64,000 bases of DNA from Herbidospora yilanensis (GCF_001570565.1 NZ_BBXE01000039.1:1-64000), one strand, 5' to 3'; positions 24,643 through 33,013 are shown, numbered from the stretch's first letter. Notes: generated by a model from the letters alone, not told the origin. Numbers and translations: made by a program.

Positions 24643-25980
24643 TCATCCCGCCGGAACACGCACCGCCAGCACGACGATGTCGTCGACGTTGCCGCCCTCG
24701 CCCGCCATCTCGTCGGCCAGTTCCTCCAGCAGGCCCGGCAGCGCACGCCCGGCCCGGCCCGGCAGGGCGGCGAGCAGGCGCGCGGTCGCGGCGTCCAGGT
24801 CGACGCCGGGGGTCTCGATCAGGCCGTCGGTGAACATCACCAGCAGCGTGCCGGGCGGCAGCAGCCGGGTCGACTCGGTGCGCGGGCCGTAGGTCTCGTG
24901 CGGGTCCAGGGTCGGGAAGAACATCAGGTCGTGGACGGCGAGCTCCTCGGCCGTGCCGTCCGGATGGACCAGGATCGGCGGCGGGTGCCCGGCGTTGGTC
25001 CAGGTCAGCTCCCAGCCGCCCGGCCGGGGCACCAGATGGGCGTGCACGAGGCTGCCGGTCGCCTGCGGCAGCACGAGTCGGCAGGCGCGCTCCAGCGCCG
25101 TGACCGAGGTGGCCGGTCCCTGCCCGGGGTGGTCGACGCCGGCCTGGCGCAACATGCTGCGCACCTGGCCCATCAGGGTCGCGGCCTGCATGTCGTGGCC
25201 GGTGATGTCGCCCACCGTGACCGCCAGCGCCTGGCCGGCCTCCCCGCCGGTCTCCCCGCCGGTCTCCCCGCCGGTCTCCCCGCCGGGCAGGCGCAGGAAG
25301 TAGGCGTCGTACCAGTCGCCGCCGACCAGGTCGGCCGTCATCGCCGGGCGGTAGAGCGCCGCGATCTCCAGGCCGCACACCGGCGGCAGGTCGGTCAGCA
25401 TCGCCCGCTGGAGCTGGTGGGCGACGGTCACCCGCTGGTGCAGCACATGGGCGCGCTCGACCGCGCGGGCGGTGTGGCCGGCGACCGCCAGCAGGACCGC
25501 GCGTTCCTCGGCGTCGAGCGGATGCGGCCGGTCCCAGCCCAGCACCAGCACCCCGACCGGCCCCGTCACCCCCGGCAGCGGCACGCACACCGCCGACTTC
25601 AGCCCCAGTTCGGTGAACGCGGCCAGCGCCGCGTCGCCGTAGCCGTCGTGCAGGGCGGCCGGGTCGGTGAGCTCGACCATCCGCTCGCGCCGGAACGCCT
25701 CGGAGGTCGGGCCGCGGGGGTCCACGTCGTACTGCCGGGCGCTGGTCTCGACCGTGGGGGGGATCTCGTCGTCGATGATCCGGCGCAGCCGTCCGTCCTC
25801 GGCCAGCACCAGGCCGACGTAGACCGGCTCCAGGTCGCTGCCCATCAGGCGGTGGACGCGCCGCCGGATGTCGACCAGGCTGGTGGTGCCGGACAGGTCT
25901 TCGGCCAGGCTCAGCAGCAGTTCCGACCGCGACAGCGCGGCCTTGGCCTCGGCGAGGTGGTCGTGTCCTTCCCCTGTCAT
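24643..25980 (-). CDS. PP2C/SpoIIE-type serine phosphatase with GAF domain
   Basis: Codes for 445 residues. A GAF domain (about 20-180; SAVCVPLPGVTGPVGVLVLGW) is followed by a linker helix and a SpoIIE phosphatase domain with metal-binding D residues in VGGDWYDAYFL, VGDITGHDMQAATLM, FTDGLIETPG and GNVDDIVVLAV. These enzymes regulate anti-anti-sigma factors. A tetrapeptide GGET is repeated in the loop after WYDAYFLRLP. ATG at 25980 has GGGAGG upstream and is preferred to one 30 bases earlier. It converges with the ECF41 oxidoreductase. Confidence 0.9.
   Translation of the reverse strand: MTGEGHDHLAEAKAALSRSELLLSLAEDLSGTTSLVDIRRRVHRLMGSDLEPVYVGLVLAEDGRLRRIIDDEIPPTVETSARQYDVDPRGPTSEAFRRERMVELTDPAALHDGYGDAALAAFTELGLKSAVCVPLPGVTGPVGVLVLGWDRPHPLDAEERAVLLAVAGHTARAVERAHVLHQRVTVAHQLQRAMLTDLPPVCGLEIAALYRPAMTADLVGGDWYDAYFLRLPGGETGGETGGETGGEAGQALAVTVGDITGHDMQAATLMGQVRSMLRQAGVDHPGQGPATSVTALERACRLVLPQATGSLVHAHLVPRPGGWELTWTNAGHPPPILVHPDGTAEELAVHDLMFFPTLDPHETYGPRTESTRLLPPGTLLVMFTDGLIETPGVDLDAATARLLAALPGRAGRALPGLLEELADEMAGEGGNVDDIVVLAVRVPAG
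25237..25284. repeat. Tandem 12-bp repeat inside the phosphatase gene
   Basis: GGTCTCCCCGCC occurs three times without change (25249-25284), after a copy with one mismatch (25237-25248). On the coding strand it gives a run of GGET units. The period is a multiple of three, so copy changes would keep frame. Confidence 0.9.
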
Positions 25981-26032
25981 GGCCGGCCTCCCGGGTGAGC
26001 TCCTCCTCACCCTCCCCTACCCGAAAAGGCGC

Positions 26033-26707
26033 TCAGGTTGCCACGCCCATGGCGTGGCCGACCGTCGAGGGCTGGTTCGCCATGGCCAGCATGGCGGCGG
26101 CCACGTCGGCGCGCGGGATCGACAGGCCGCCGCGCAGGTTGCGGTCGGGGGCGGTGCGGTAGCGGCCGGTGCCGGGCTTGTCGGTCAGCCGGGGCGGGCG
26201 CACGGACGTCCAGTCCAGGCCGCTCCCGCGCAGCACGTCCTCGGCGGCCGACAGGTCGGCGTACACCGACGGAAGGGCCCGTTTGACGATCGGGGTCAGC
26301 ACATAGCGGGCGAACGGCCCCTCGCCCGGGTCGTGCCGGGGGGCGTCGGGGTTGGCCGGGGTGGGGATGGTCGAGACGGGGGCGGCGCTGACGATGAGGA
26401 TCCGGCGGGCGTGGGCGGCGTGCATGGCCGCCACGATCACGCGGGTCGCGGCCGTCACGACGCCGCGGTCGTGCTTGGGCGAGCGCGGGCCGACGCACGA
26501 CAACACCGCGTCGGCGCCCTCGCAGGCCACGACGAGTTCCTTCTTGTCGGGCGCGACGCGCAGGTCGGCGACCATGACGTGGTGGGGGTCCAGCGACAGG
26601 CGGGCGGCGTCGCGGACGACCACGGTGACCTCGTGGCCCGCCTCCATGGCCTGTCGGAGGCATTCGCCGCCGACTCCGCCGGTGGCGCCGAATATCGTGA
26701 TCTTCAC
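26033..26707 (-). CDS. NAD(P)-binding atypical SDR (NmrA-like)
   Basis: Codes for 224 residues. The dinucleotide-binding motif is IFGATGGVGGECLRQA (4-19), then VTVVVRDAARL, ADAVLSCVGPRSP and WTSVRPPRLTDKPGTG, the pattern of NAD(P)H-binding (PF13460) proteins such as flavin reductase/NmrA relatives. It lacks a YxxxK active site. The GTG start has GGAGGA upstream. It is divergent from a MarR gene with an operator-like repeat between, so it is probably that regulator's target. Confidence 0.85.
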   Translation of the reverse strand: MKITIFGATGGVGGECLRQAMEAGHEVTVVVRDAARLSLDPHHVMVADLRVAPDKKELVVACEGADAVLSCVGPRSPKHDRGVVTAATRVIVAAMHAAHARRILIVSAAPVSTIPTPANPDAPRHDPGEGPFARYVLTPIVKRALPSVYADLSAAEDVLRGSGLDWTSVRPPRLTDKPGTGRYRTAPDRNLRGGLSIPRADVAAAMLAMANQPSTVGHAMGVAT

Positions 26708-26726
26708 GGATTCCTCCGAAACGCGA

Positions 26727-26747
26727 ATAGTATGAAAGTCGTATTAT
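26727..26747. promoter_or_regulatory. MarR-type operator between divergent genes
   Basis: ATAGTATG (26727-26734) and CGTATTAT (26740-26747) are inverted half sites matching at 6 of 8 positions. This AT-rich tract in a GC-rich genome lies against the MarR start codon and in the promoter of the oxidoreductase gene. Confidence 0.55.
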
Positions 26748-27185
26748 ATGGTTTCAGTATCGTCCATCCAGGATGCGCTGCGCGCGTTGACCGCCCAGGT
26801 GTCGCTGCTCAACCAGCAGGTCGGCGGGCGGCTCGACCTGCGCCCGGTCGACCGTGACTGCCTCTATCTGATCTCCCGGCACGCCCCCATGACGCCCTCG
26901 GCGCTGGCCAAGCTGGCCGGGCTCCATCCGGCGACCATGACCGGCGTGCTCGACCGGCTGGAGAAGGGCGGCTGGATCGCCCGCGAGCGCGATCCGCAGG
27001 ACCGGCGCGCGGTGCTCGTGCGCCCGCTCCCCGGCCGGGTCCCCGAGATCGTCGCCCTCTACGCCGGCATGACCCGCGCCCTCGACGGCATCTGCGCCGG
27101 CTACTCCCCCGAGGAGCGCGCCCTCCTCCTCGACTTCATCACCAAGGTCACCGATGCCGCCACCACGGCGAAAGATTCCCTATGA
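26748..27185 (+). CDS. MarR-family transcriptional regulator
   Basis: Codes for 145 residues of a winged helix-turn-helix protein: MTPSALAKLAGLHPATMTGVL is the HTH (about 46-66) and LEKGGWIARERDPQDRRAV the wing. ATG at 26748 directly follows the operator-like repeat. Its stop lies inside a large palindrome that forms the promoter of the next gene. Probable autoregulator and repressor of the divergent NAD(P)-binding protein; ligand unknown. Confidence 0.88.
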   Translation: MVSVSSIQDALRALTAQVSLLNQQVGGRLDLRPVDRDCLYLISRHAPMTPSALAKLAGLHPATMTGVLDRLEKGGWIARERDPQDRRAVLVRPLPGRVPEIVALYAGMTRALDGICAGYSPEERALLLDFITKVTDAATTAKDSL

Positions 27186-27210
27186 CTCCCTATCAAAGGG
27201 AGTGATAGGG
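27178..27210 (+). promoter_or_regulatory. 33-bp palindrome overlapping a leaderless promoter
   Basis: Half sites CCCTATGACTCCC (27178-27190) and GGGAGTGATAGGG (27198-27210) are complementary at 12 of 13 positions around a 7-nt centre. TGACTC and TAGGGT inside it are spaced about 17 nt, like -35 and -10 boxes, and the ATG at 27218 lies 6 nt after TAGGGT. An operator for a dimeric repressor is likely; an RNA hairpin is the alternative. Confidence 0.65.
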
Positions 27211-27217
27211 TGCGTGA

Positions 27218-28039
27218 ATGGAAATCTTCACGTCCCCCGACGCCGGACGCGCCCTCCTCGACCGCTACCGCGAACTGCTGGACACCTGGCCGGTCGAGGC
27301 CGACCACCTGACGGTCCCGACCACGCTCGGCGACACCTTCGTGCTCGCCTCCGGGCCGCCCGACGCGCCGCCCGTGATCCTCGTGCACGGCGCGGTGGCC
27401 AACTCCCTCACCTGGTTCGGCGACATCGCCGCCTGGTCGAAGGACCACCGCGTCTACGCCGTCGACATCCCCGGCGAGCCCGGCCTGTCGGCCCCCCACC
27501 GGCCGCCGATCGGCGACTACCCGGGCTGGCTCGGCGAGGTCATGACCGGGCTCGGCTGCGCGTCGGCGTCGGTGGTCGGGCTGTCGCTGGGCGGCTGGAT
27601 CTCGACCGGGTTCGCCGTCGGGAACCCCGCGCGGGTCGAGCGGCTGGCGCTGATCTGCCCCGGCGGGATCGGGAAGGTCCGGCGCGGCCTCCTGCTGGTG
27701 GCGCTGCTCCTGCTGGCGGTCGGCCTGCGGAGGCGCTCGCAGAAGCTGATCCTCGGCGCCGACCTGAGCGCGACCGGATGGTTCGGCGAGTTCCACGAGC
27801 GCGTCAACCGCGTCTTCAAGCCGCGCCGCGACGCCCTGCCGATCTACACCGACGCCGAGCTGGCCGGGCTGACCATGCCGATGCTGGTCATCGCGGGCGA
27901 CCGCGACGCCCTGATCAACGGCCCCGAGACGGCCCGGCGCGTGCGCGCCGGCGTCCCGAAGGCCGACGTCCGCCTGCTCCCCGGCGTCGGCCACCTCGTC
28001 ACCGGCCAGACCGAGACGATCAGGGAGTTCCTGTCCTGA
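27218..28039 (+). CDS. Alpha/beta hydrolase
   Basis: Codes for 273 residues. The nucleophile elbow is GLSLGG (Ser near 123). The acid is in VIAGDRDALI (about 225-234) and the catalytic His in GVGHLVTGQ near 257. The oxyanion HG motif is VILVHGAV. A positively charged, hydrophobic cap segment lies around residues 150-190. Substrate unknown. It may be co-controlled with or by the MarR gene that ends 32 nt upstream. A strong terminator follows. Confidence 0.88.
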   Translation: MEIFTSPDAGRALLDRYRELLDTWPVEADHLTVPTTLGDTFVLASGPPDAPPVILVHGAVANSLTWFGDIAAWSKDHRVYAVDIPGEPGLSAPHRPPIGDYPGWLGEVMTGLGCASASVVGLSLGGWISTGFAVGNPARVERLALICPGGIGKVRRGLLLVALLLLAVGLRRRSQKLILGADLSATGWFGEFHERVNRVFKPRRDALPIYTDAELAGLTMPMLVIAGDRDALINGPETARRVRAGVPKADVRLLPGVGHLVTGQTETIREFLS

Positions 28040-28040
28040 G

Positions 28041-28078
28041 AAAGGCCCGCGCCGTTCATCGGCGCGGGCCTTTCTCCT
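28041..28078 (+). terminator. Rho-independent terminator
   Basis: AAAGGCCCGCGCCG (28041-28054) pairs perfectly with CGGCGCGGGCCTTT (28060-28073) around TTCAT, and a pyrimidine-rich tail with several T follows. It begins one base after the hydrolase stop. Confidence 0.9.
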
Positions 28079-28113
28079 TCTTTACGGCTCCGCCCACCCC
28101 GGGCGGTCCACCC

Positions 28114-28653
28114 TCACGGCCGGCTCGGCCGAACCGGACGCGCATCCCGGTGAGCCACCGCCACGACCAGCACCAGCGGCCCGGCCGCCAGCCACCACCC
28201 CTGACCGGGAGTGGCCCACGTGCCCGCCCCGCAGGCCAGCACCGGCACGGCCCCCGCCAGCGCCACCGCCCGCCCCTCCACGTGACGCACCGCCCACCCG
28301 GCCCCGGCCAGCGCCAGCAGCAGCGCCACCACCGCCTCCCCGGCCAGCACCCCCGGCACCCCCGCCAGCCGCCACGCCAGCGCCCACGCCGCCCCCGCCA
28401 CGAGAGAGGCCATCAGCGTGCGGGCCCACTGACGCACCCAGCGCGGCACCGGAGTCGCCGCGGTCGCCGCGGCCATCCCGTCGACCAGCGCGAACGCCGC
28501 CGCCGAGGCGAGCACGGCCCCCGCCGCCCGCACCACCGCGACCCCGAACTCGGCGGGGACCAGCCAGGCCCCGGCGACCGCGAGCGGCGCCGCCACCGCG
28601 AGGGGCGCCCAGTCGATCGCCCGGCCCAGCGGCACCACCAGCGCACCGTTCAC
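28114..28653 (-). CDS. Membrane protein, last gene of the ECF/ABC operon
   Basis: Codes for 179 residues with about six hydrophobic segments and no polar domain. No family signature is recognised; by position it is an ABC transporter membrane component. The GTG start overlaps the upstream permease stop by 4 nt, so expression depends on that operon. Confidence 0.7.
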   Translation of the reverse strand: MNGALVVPLGRAIDWAPLAVAAPLAVAGAWLVPAEFGVAVVRAAGAVLASAAAFALVDGMAAATAATPVPRWVRQWARTLMASLVAGAAWALAWRLAGVPGVLAGEAVVALLLALAGAGWAVRHVEGRAVALAGAVPVLACGAGTWATPGQGWWLAAGPLVLVVAVAHRDARPVRPSRP

Positions 28654-30002
28654 TCCGCCTCCCCGCACGCCTTCGCGCCGCCGATCGGCGCGATGCCCAG
28701 CAGCGGCGCGGCCTGCTCGGTCGTGGTCGCCGGGTCGGTGAGCACCGCCCAGTTCGCCCTCACTTTGACCGCCGCTCCCGGGTCCGCCAGCAGGGCGCGG
28801 GCGTTGACGAGATCCGCGCCGTCGTAGACCACGCCCGGCAGCCGTCCCGGGCTGACGGAGGACCTGCCGCTGTCGGTCAGCGGGTACTCGTGCCAGCCCG
28901 GGCCCTTCTCGATCGGGTCCGGTGGGCGCGTCCAGTCGGCGGGCGCGCTCTCCTCCAGCCCGGAGACCAGCCCGGTCAGCCACAACGCCACCACGGTCTG
29001 CGCCTTACCGCAGGCCGGGCCGCCCTCCAGACCGGCCACGCCGGTGGCGACCCGGCCCGCGACGGACATCTCGGTCACGCCGGTGAGCCACACCTGCGGC
29101 AGGCCGCCGAAGGTGTCCTGGCGCAGCGCCGGCATGTCGGCCAGCGCCTCCGGCGGCACCGCCGACGTGATCGGGCGCAGCGCCGCCGCCCACCGCCCGA
29201 CCCACGGCTCGTATCCGGCCCGCGGGCAGAAGCTCAGCCCGTCGAGCTGCCGGCACGCCACCGGCGGAGGTTTGGGCAGGTAGTCGGCCTGGGCGATGGC
29301 CGGGACCGCGATCGCCGTCGCCACGGCGGCCACCGCCGCGGGGACCAGCCGCAGGCCGTGCCGCAGGAGGGCCACGGCCCCGATGGCGACCGCGAGCAGC
29401 AGCAGGTAGAGCAGGTGGAGCGCCGACGGGCGCGGGCCGAGGGTCGGGTCGTGCAGGGGGATCCACGGGAGCGCCCAGCCGCCGTATTCGCCCAGGCCGT
29501 TGACGAAGATCAGGGCCAGGAAAGCGAAGATCACCAGAAGCGGGGTGAACGGCCAGGGTGTCCAGCGGGCCAGCGCCGCGCCCACGGTCGCCGCGAGCGC
29601 GGCCAGGGCCACCCCGTTGAGGGCCTCCCACACGTCGAGCGATCCGGCGGCGGGGCCGCGCAGGTGGCCGTACAGGACCAGGGGGACGATCACCACGGCG
29701 GCGGCGAGCGCGCCCACCACGGGCGCGGCCAGCAGGACCGCGCGGGTCCGCGACGGCGCGCGGCCCGGCAGGGCGGCGAGGGTCTCGGGGAAGCGGCGGT
29801 CGCGCCCGGCCGCCAGATTGGCGGCGACCAGGACCGCCCCGGCCACCAGCGTCGAGGCGGTGACGGCGCGCAGGGTCACGACGGTCAGGTCGGGCCACCA
29901 CTGCGCCGCCCGCACGCCCTCCAGGGCGATCGCGAGCACGGCCGCCGCCCAGATCAGCGGATTGCGCAGCATCCGGCGCAGCTCGAACACGGTGAGCGTC
30001 AC
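28650..30002 (-). CDS. ABC-2-like permease with large extracytoplasmic domain
   Basis: Codes for 450 residues. The first ~260 contain six to seven membrane helices (e.g. NPLIWAAAVLAIALEG, FTPLLVIFAFLALIFVNGL). From about residue 270 a mostly polar domain follows with four Cys (ACRQLDGLSFC and GGPACGK), which could form disulfides outside the cell. The GTG at 30002 overlaps the ATPase stop by 4 nt. It is the channel subunit of the exporter encoded with the sigma/anti-sigma pair. Confidence 0.8.
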   Translation of the reverse strand: MTLTVFELRRMLRNPLIWAAAVLAIALEGVRAAQWWPDLTVVTLRAVTASTLVAGAVLVAANLAAGRDRRFPETLAALPGRAPSRTRAVLLAAPVVGALAAAVVIVPLVLYGHLRGPAAGSLDVWEALNGVALAALAATVGAALARWTPWPFTPLLVIFAFLALIFVNGLGEYGGWALPWIPLHDPTLGPRPSALHLLYLLLLAVAIGAVALLRHGLRLVPAAVAAVATAIAVPAIAQADYLPKPPPVACRQLDGLSFCPRAGYEPWVGRWAAALRPITSAVPPEALADMPALRQDTFGGLPQVWLTGVTEMSVAGRVATGVAGLEGGPACGKAQTVVALWLTGLVSGLEESAPADWTRPPDPIEKGPGWHEYPLTDSGRSSVSPGRLPGVVYDGADLVNARALLADPGAAVKVRANWAVLTDPATTTEQAAPLLGIAPIGGAKACGEAE

Positions 30003-30847
30003 GCCGCCACCTGCTCCCCGCCGAGCAGCAGCAGGTAGCCGTCCTCGACGCCCGGCTCCCCCGGCACGGCCGCCGGCGGCCGGTGGCCGAGGGTGCGGTA
30101 GCGGCCGTCGGGGGTGCGCCAGAAAGTGCCCTCGGGCGGGGTCGTGGTCAGCCACACCTGCCCGGCCGCCTGCGCGGCGAGTTCGCCCGGGGTGCCCTCG
30201 AAGACGACCCCGCCGGTCCTCATCACCACGACCCGCTCACACAGCGTCGTCACGTCCTCGGTCTGGTGGGTCGACAGCAGGACGGTACGGCTCGCGCCCA
30301 GCCTCGACAGCAGCGCCCGGAACCGCATGCGCTGCTCCGGGTCGAGCCCCACGGTCGGCTCGTCGAGGATGAGCAGATCGGGGTCGCCCAGCAGCGCCTG
30401 GGCCAGGGCCAGCCGCTGCCGCATCCCGCCCGACAACCTGCGGACCTTCGTGTGGGCGCGGTCGCCCAGGTCGACCTCGGCCAGAACGCGGCGCACCTCG
30501 TCGTGGCGGGCCCGCCGATCATCGATCTCCTTGAGGATCGCGACGTACTCCACCAGCTCGAACGCCGTGAAGTGGGGATACGCCCCCGGGCTCTGCGGCA
30601 GGTAGCCGAGGCGGCGGCGGATCGCCAGGCGCTGCTCCCGGTCGGCCGGGTCGAGCCCGAACGCCGCGACGCGGCCCGCGTCGGGCGCGAGCGTGGTCGC
30701 CAGGACGCGGATCAGCGTCGTCTTCCCCGCCCCGTTGGGTCCGAGCAGGCCGGTGACGCCCCGGCCGAACGCCAGCGACACCCCCTCCAGCGCGGTCCGG
30801 CGGCCGAACCGCCGGGTCAGATCGTGCACGGTCAGAGTCGGTTCCAT
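29999..30847 (-). CDS. ABC transporter ATPase
   Basis: Codes for 282 residues. It has Walker A LLGPNGAGKTTLIR, Q-loop GYLPQSPGAYPHF, signature RLSGGMRQRLALA, Walker B LLILDEPTVGLDP and switch His STHQTEDV. It pairs with the ABC-2-like permease downstream (4-nt overlap) and overlaps the anti-sigma gene upstream by 16 nt. Direction is likely export; cargo unknown. Confidence 0.9.
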   Translation of the reverse strand: MEPTLTVHDLTRRFGRRTALEGVSLAFGRGVTGLLGPNGAGKTTLIRVLATTLAPDAGRVAAFGLDPADREQRLAIRRRLGYLPQSPGAYPHFTAFELVEYVAILKEIDDRRARHDEVRRVLAEVDLGDRAHTKVRRLSGGMRQRLALAQALLGDPDLLILDEPTVGLDPEQRMRFRALLSRLGASRTVLLSTHQTEDVTTLCERVVVMRTGGVVFEGTPGELAAQAAGQVWLTTTPPEGTFWRTPDGRYRTLGHRPPAAVPGEPGVEDGYLLLLGGEQVAA

Positions 30848-31596
30848 CGACGTGCCCCCAGATAGATGAACGGAACGAGCACGACCGCGTAGACGGTCTG
30901 CGCGGGCGCCGCGAACACGGCCTCCCGCCCGGCCAGCACCACCGCCAGCCAGCCGCAGGTCAGCAGCGCCGACGCGTGGTGCGGCGCGATCCGCGTGCCG
31001 AGCGCGAGCACCGCACCCGACAACGCCAGGGCGGGCAGCAGCCAGGCTGCGGTGTAGTCGGGCAGCGCGCGCGCCGCCAGCGCGGTCACCAGCAGCGCGG
31101 TCACCAGCACGGCCAGCGCGCGCAGCAGCACGACCCGGGTGCGCGGGATCGGCGCGGCGGCGATGACCTCGTACAGCGAATCGGCCCGCGCGCCCGCGGC
31201 GGCGATGCCGAGCAGCGGCAGCACCGGCGCCACCGCCAGAAAGACGATCATGGACCGGTCGGCGGTGTGCGCGGCGAAGACCGCGAACGCCAGCGCGCCC
31301 GCCACCCCCAGCAGCCACGACCGGGCCAGTCCCGGTGTCGCCGACAGGAGCACCGCCACATGGCCGGGCACCCCCAGCGCGGTCAGGAACCGGGTCAGCG
31401 GGCGCGGCCGGGGCCGGTCGACGACGTCGGCGATCGCCGCCCACGAGGTCTCCAGCCACGCGCCGTCGGCGGGGAAGGCGGCCTGGCAGGCGGAACAGGA
31501 CTCCACGTGGGCCTCGACCGACATGGCCGTCGCGTCCGGCAGCCCGCCGCCCAGATAGGCCGCTCGCAGATCGTCGGGCACGTGCCACTCGTTCAT
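30832..31596 (-). CDS. Zinc-finger anti-sigma-like membrane protein
   Basis: Codes for 254 residues. The N-terminus has the zinc-finger anti-sigma pattern H-x3-C-x2-C (EAHVESCSACQ, about residues 29-39). After a linker, six membrane segments follow instead of the usual one, so it may double as a transporter-associated sensor. The ATG overlaps the sigma gene stop by 4 nt, the normal sigma/anti-sigma coupling. It would hold the ECF factor at the membrane until a signal arrives. Confidence 0.8.
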   Translation of the reverse strand: MNEWHVPDDLRAAYLGGGLPDATAMSVEAHVESCSACQAAFPADGAWLETSWAAIADVVDRPRPRPLTRFLTALGVPGHVAVLLSATPGLARSWLLGVAGALAFAVFAAHTADRSMIVFLAVAPVLPLLGIAAAGARADSLYEVIAAAPIPRTRVVLLRALAVLVTALLVTALAARALPDYTAAWLLPALALSGAVLALGTRIAPHHASALLTCGWLAVVLAGREAVFAAPAQTVYAVVLVPFIYLGARRWNRL

Positions 31597-32114
31597 GTGA
31601 GCAACTCCCTGAGCTGGGCCTTGGCCCGCATCACACGGGTCTTCACGGTGCCTTCCGGGACGCCGAGCAGGTGCGCGGCCTCCTTCACGGTCAGGCCGTC
31701 GAGGATCGTCGCCTGGATCGCCGCCCGCAGGTCGGGCGACAGCCGGGACAACGCGGTCCCCAGGTCGCCATGCTCGACCGCCCGCAGGACCAGGTCCTCG
31801 GCCGACTCGGTCACACCCGGCTTGCCGGTCACGGGGGCCGGACGGCCGCGCAGCGCGCTGACCAGCCTGCGGATCGCGATCGTCCACAACCACGCTCCCG
31901 CCGCGCCCTCGGAGGGCCGATAGCGGCCGGCGTCCTGCCAGACCGCCACGAACGTGTCCTGCACCGCGCTCTGCACCAGGTCGGGATCGCCGCACCGCCG
32001 CGCCAGCCGCGCCCGCAACCAGGGCGCGTGGCGGTGGTGCAGGACACGCAGCGCCTCCATCTCGCCGCCCGCCACGGCGGCCAGCAAGGCGGCGTCGTCG
32101 CTGTCTGGGCTCAT
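31593..32114 (-). CDS. ECF-type RNA polymerase sigma factor
   Basis: Codes for 173 residues. Sigma-2 covers about 15-85 (SAVQDTFVAVWQDAGRYR; AGAWLWTIAIRRLVSALR). Sigma-4 covers about 118-170 (SPDLRAAIQATILDGLTVKEA; GVPEGTVKTRVMRAKAQL). ATG at 32114 is preferred over one 51 nt upstream because the extra residues lack family character and because the ECF-type promoter below would start just before it. It leads an operon with anti-sigma, ATPase and two membrane proteins. Confidence 0.9.
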   Translation of the reverse strand: MSPDSDDAALLAAVAGGEMEALRVLHHRHAPWLRARLARRCGDPDLVQSAVQDTFVAVWQDAGRYRPSEGAAGAWLWTIAIRRLVSALRGRPAPVTGKPGVTESAEDLVLRAVEHGDLGTALSRLSPDLRAAIQATILDGLTVKEAAHLLGVPEGTVKTRVMRAKAQLRELLT

Positions 32115-32150
32115 ACACCCCCTATCGCGGGAAGGGCCGCGAAAGGTTCC
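32115..32150 (-). promoter_or_regulatory. Probable ECF autoregulatory promoter
   Basis: On the minus strand GGAACC (32145-32150) is followed 18 nt later by GATAGG, resembling ECF promoters with a GGAAC -35 box. It ends a few bases before the sigma gene start, so self-activation is likely. Confidence 0.5.
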
Positions 32151-32201
32151 GCCGGACCTGAACAATTCGGGTGAACTCCGGCGAGCTCACCCGCTACCGT
32201 C

Positions 32202-32939
32202 ATGTTCGTGACCAAGCTCAACCAGATCCTGGCCGTCGAGAAAGGCGTCAAGGCCGACGTCCAGCGCAAGGTGACGGACGCCAACACCCTCATCCAGAAG
32301 GCGCCGCTGCTGTCCGGCATCTCGCGCACCTACCAGCCGATCGACGACGAGGGCGAGCAGCTCCCGCCCGAGTCGACGCGCGTGCAGGTGCAGGCCGAAC
32401 AGGTTCTGCGGGACGTCACGGTCACCCTGACCCGGCTGTTCGACGTCACCGCGACCAAGGACGTGGCCAACTGCTCGGCCAAGGCCGACGTCGTCGTCGA
32501 CGGGACGGTCCTGGTCCGCGACGTGCCGGTGACCTACCTGCTGTTCCTGGAGAAGCAGCTCACCGACCTGCACGGCCTCATCTCCCGGCTGCCCACGCTC
32601 GACCCGTCGGAGACCTGGTCGCTCGACGGCAACACCGACACCTGGCGCACCGAGCCGGTCCGCACCACCCGGACCAAGAAGGTGCCGCGCAACCACGTGC
32701 TCGCCGAGGCGACCGACAAGCACCCGGCCCAGGTGCAGGTCTTCACCGAGGACGTCGTCGTCGGCTACTGGACGCGCGTCGCCTTCTCCGGGGCGCTGCC
32801 CCAGCGGCGCGTCAACGAACTGCTGACCCGGCTGACCAAGTTGCAGGAGGCGGTGAAGTTCGCCCGCGAGGAGGCCAACGGCACCGAGATCACCGACCAG
32901 CGGATCGGTGAGGCGCTGTTCGGTTACCTGCTCGGATGA
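32202..32939 (+). CDS. Conserved actinobacterial protein of unknown function (DUF7873-like)
   Basis: Codes for 245 residues. I recognise the sequence type (TKLNQILAVEKGVK; GISRTYQPIDDEGEQLPPES; LTRLFDVTATKDVANC; VTYLLFLEKQLTDLHG; KFAREEANGTEITDQRIGEA) as a widely conserved actinobacterial family, possibly DUF7873; that name is from memory. There is no signal peptide, membrane segment or known catalytic motif. The start is ATG 32202, or GTG 32208, which lies 7 nt after a -10-like TACCGT. It sits immediately upstream of the permuted tRNA-like units, which makes a link to them worth testing. Confidence 0.75.
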   Translation: MFVTKLNQILAVEKGVKADVQRKVTDANTLIQKAPLLSGISRTYQPIDDEGEQLPPESTRVQVQAEQVLRDVTVTLTRLFDVTATKDVANCSAKADVVVDGTVLVRDVPVTYLLFLEKQLTDLHGLISRLPTLDPSETWSLDGNTDTWRTEPVRTTRTKKVPRNHVLAEATDKHPAQVQVFTEDVVVGYWTRVAFSGALPQRRVNELLTRLTKLQEAVKFAREEANGTEITDQRIGEALFGYLLG

Positions 32940-32949
32940 CCCCAAGGAC

Positions 32950-32969
32950 CCCCGCCCGCGAGGGCGGGG
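32950..32969 (+). terminator. Hairpin with GCGA tetraloop after the conserved gene
   Basis: CCCCGCCC (32950-32957) pairs with GGGCGGGG (32962-32969) around GCGA, a GNRA loop. There is no T-run. It may end the upstream mRNA or be the first structural element of the tRNA-like transcript. Confidence 0.5.
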
Positions 32970-33013
32970 TGCGCGATGAGCGCAAGCTGAAACTGAAGCA
33001 TCACGACTGAACG

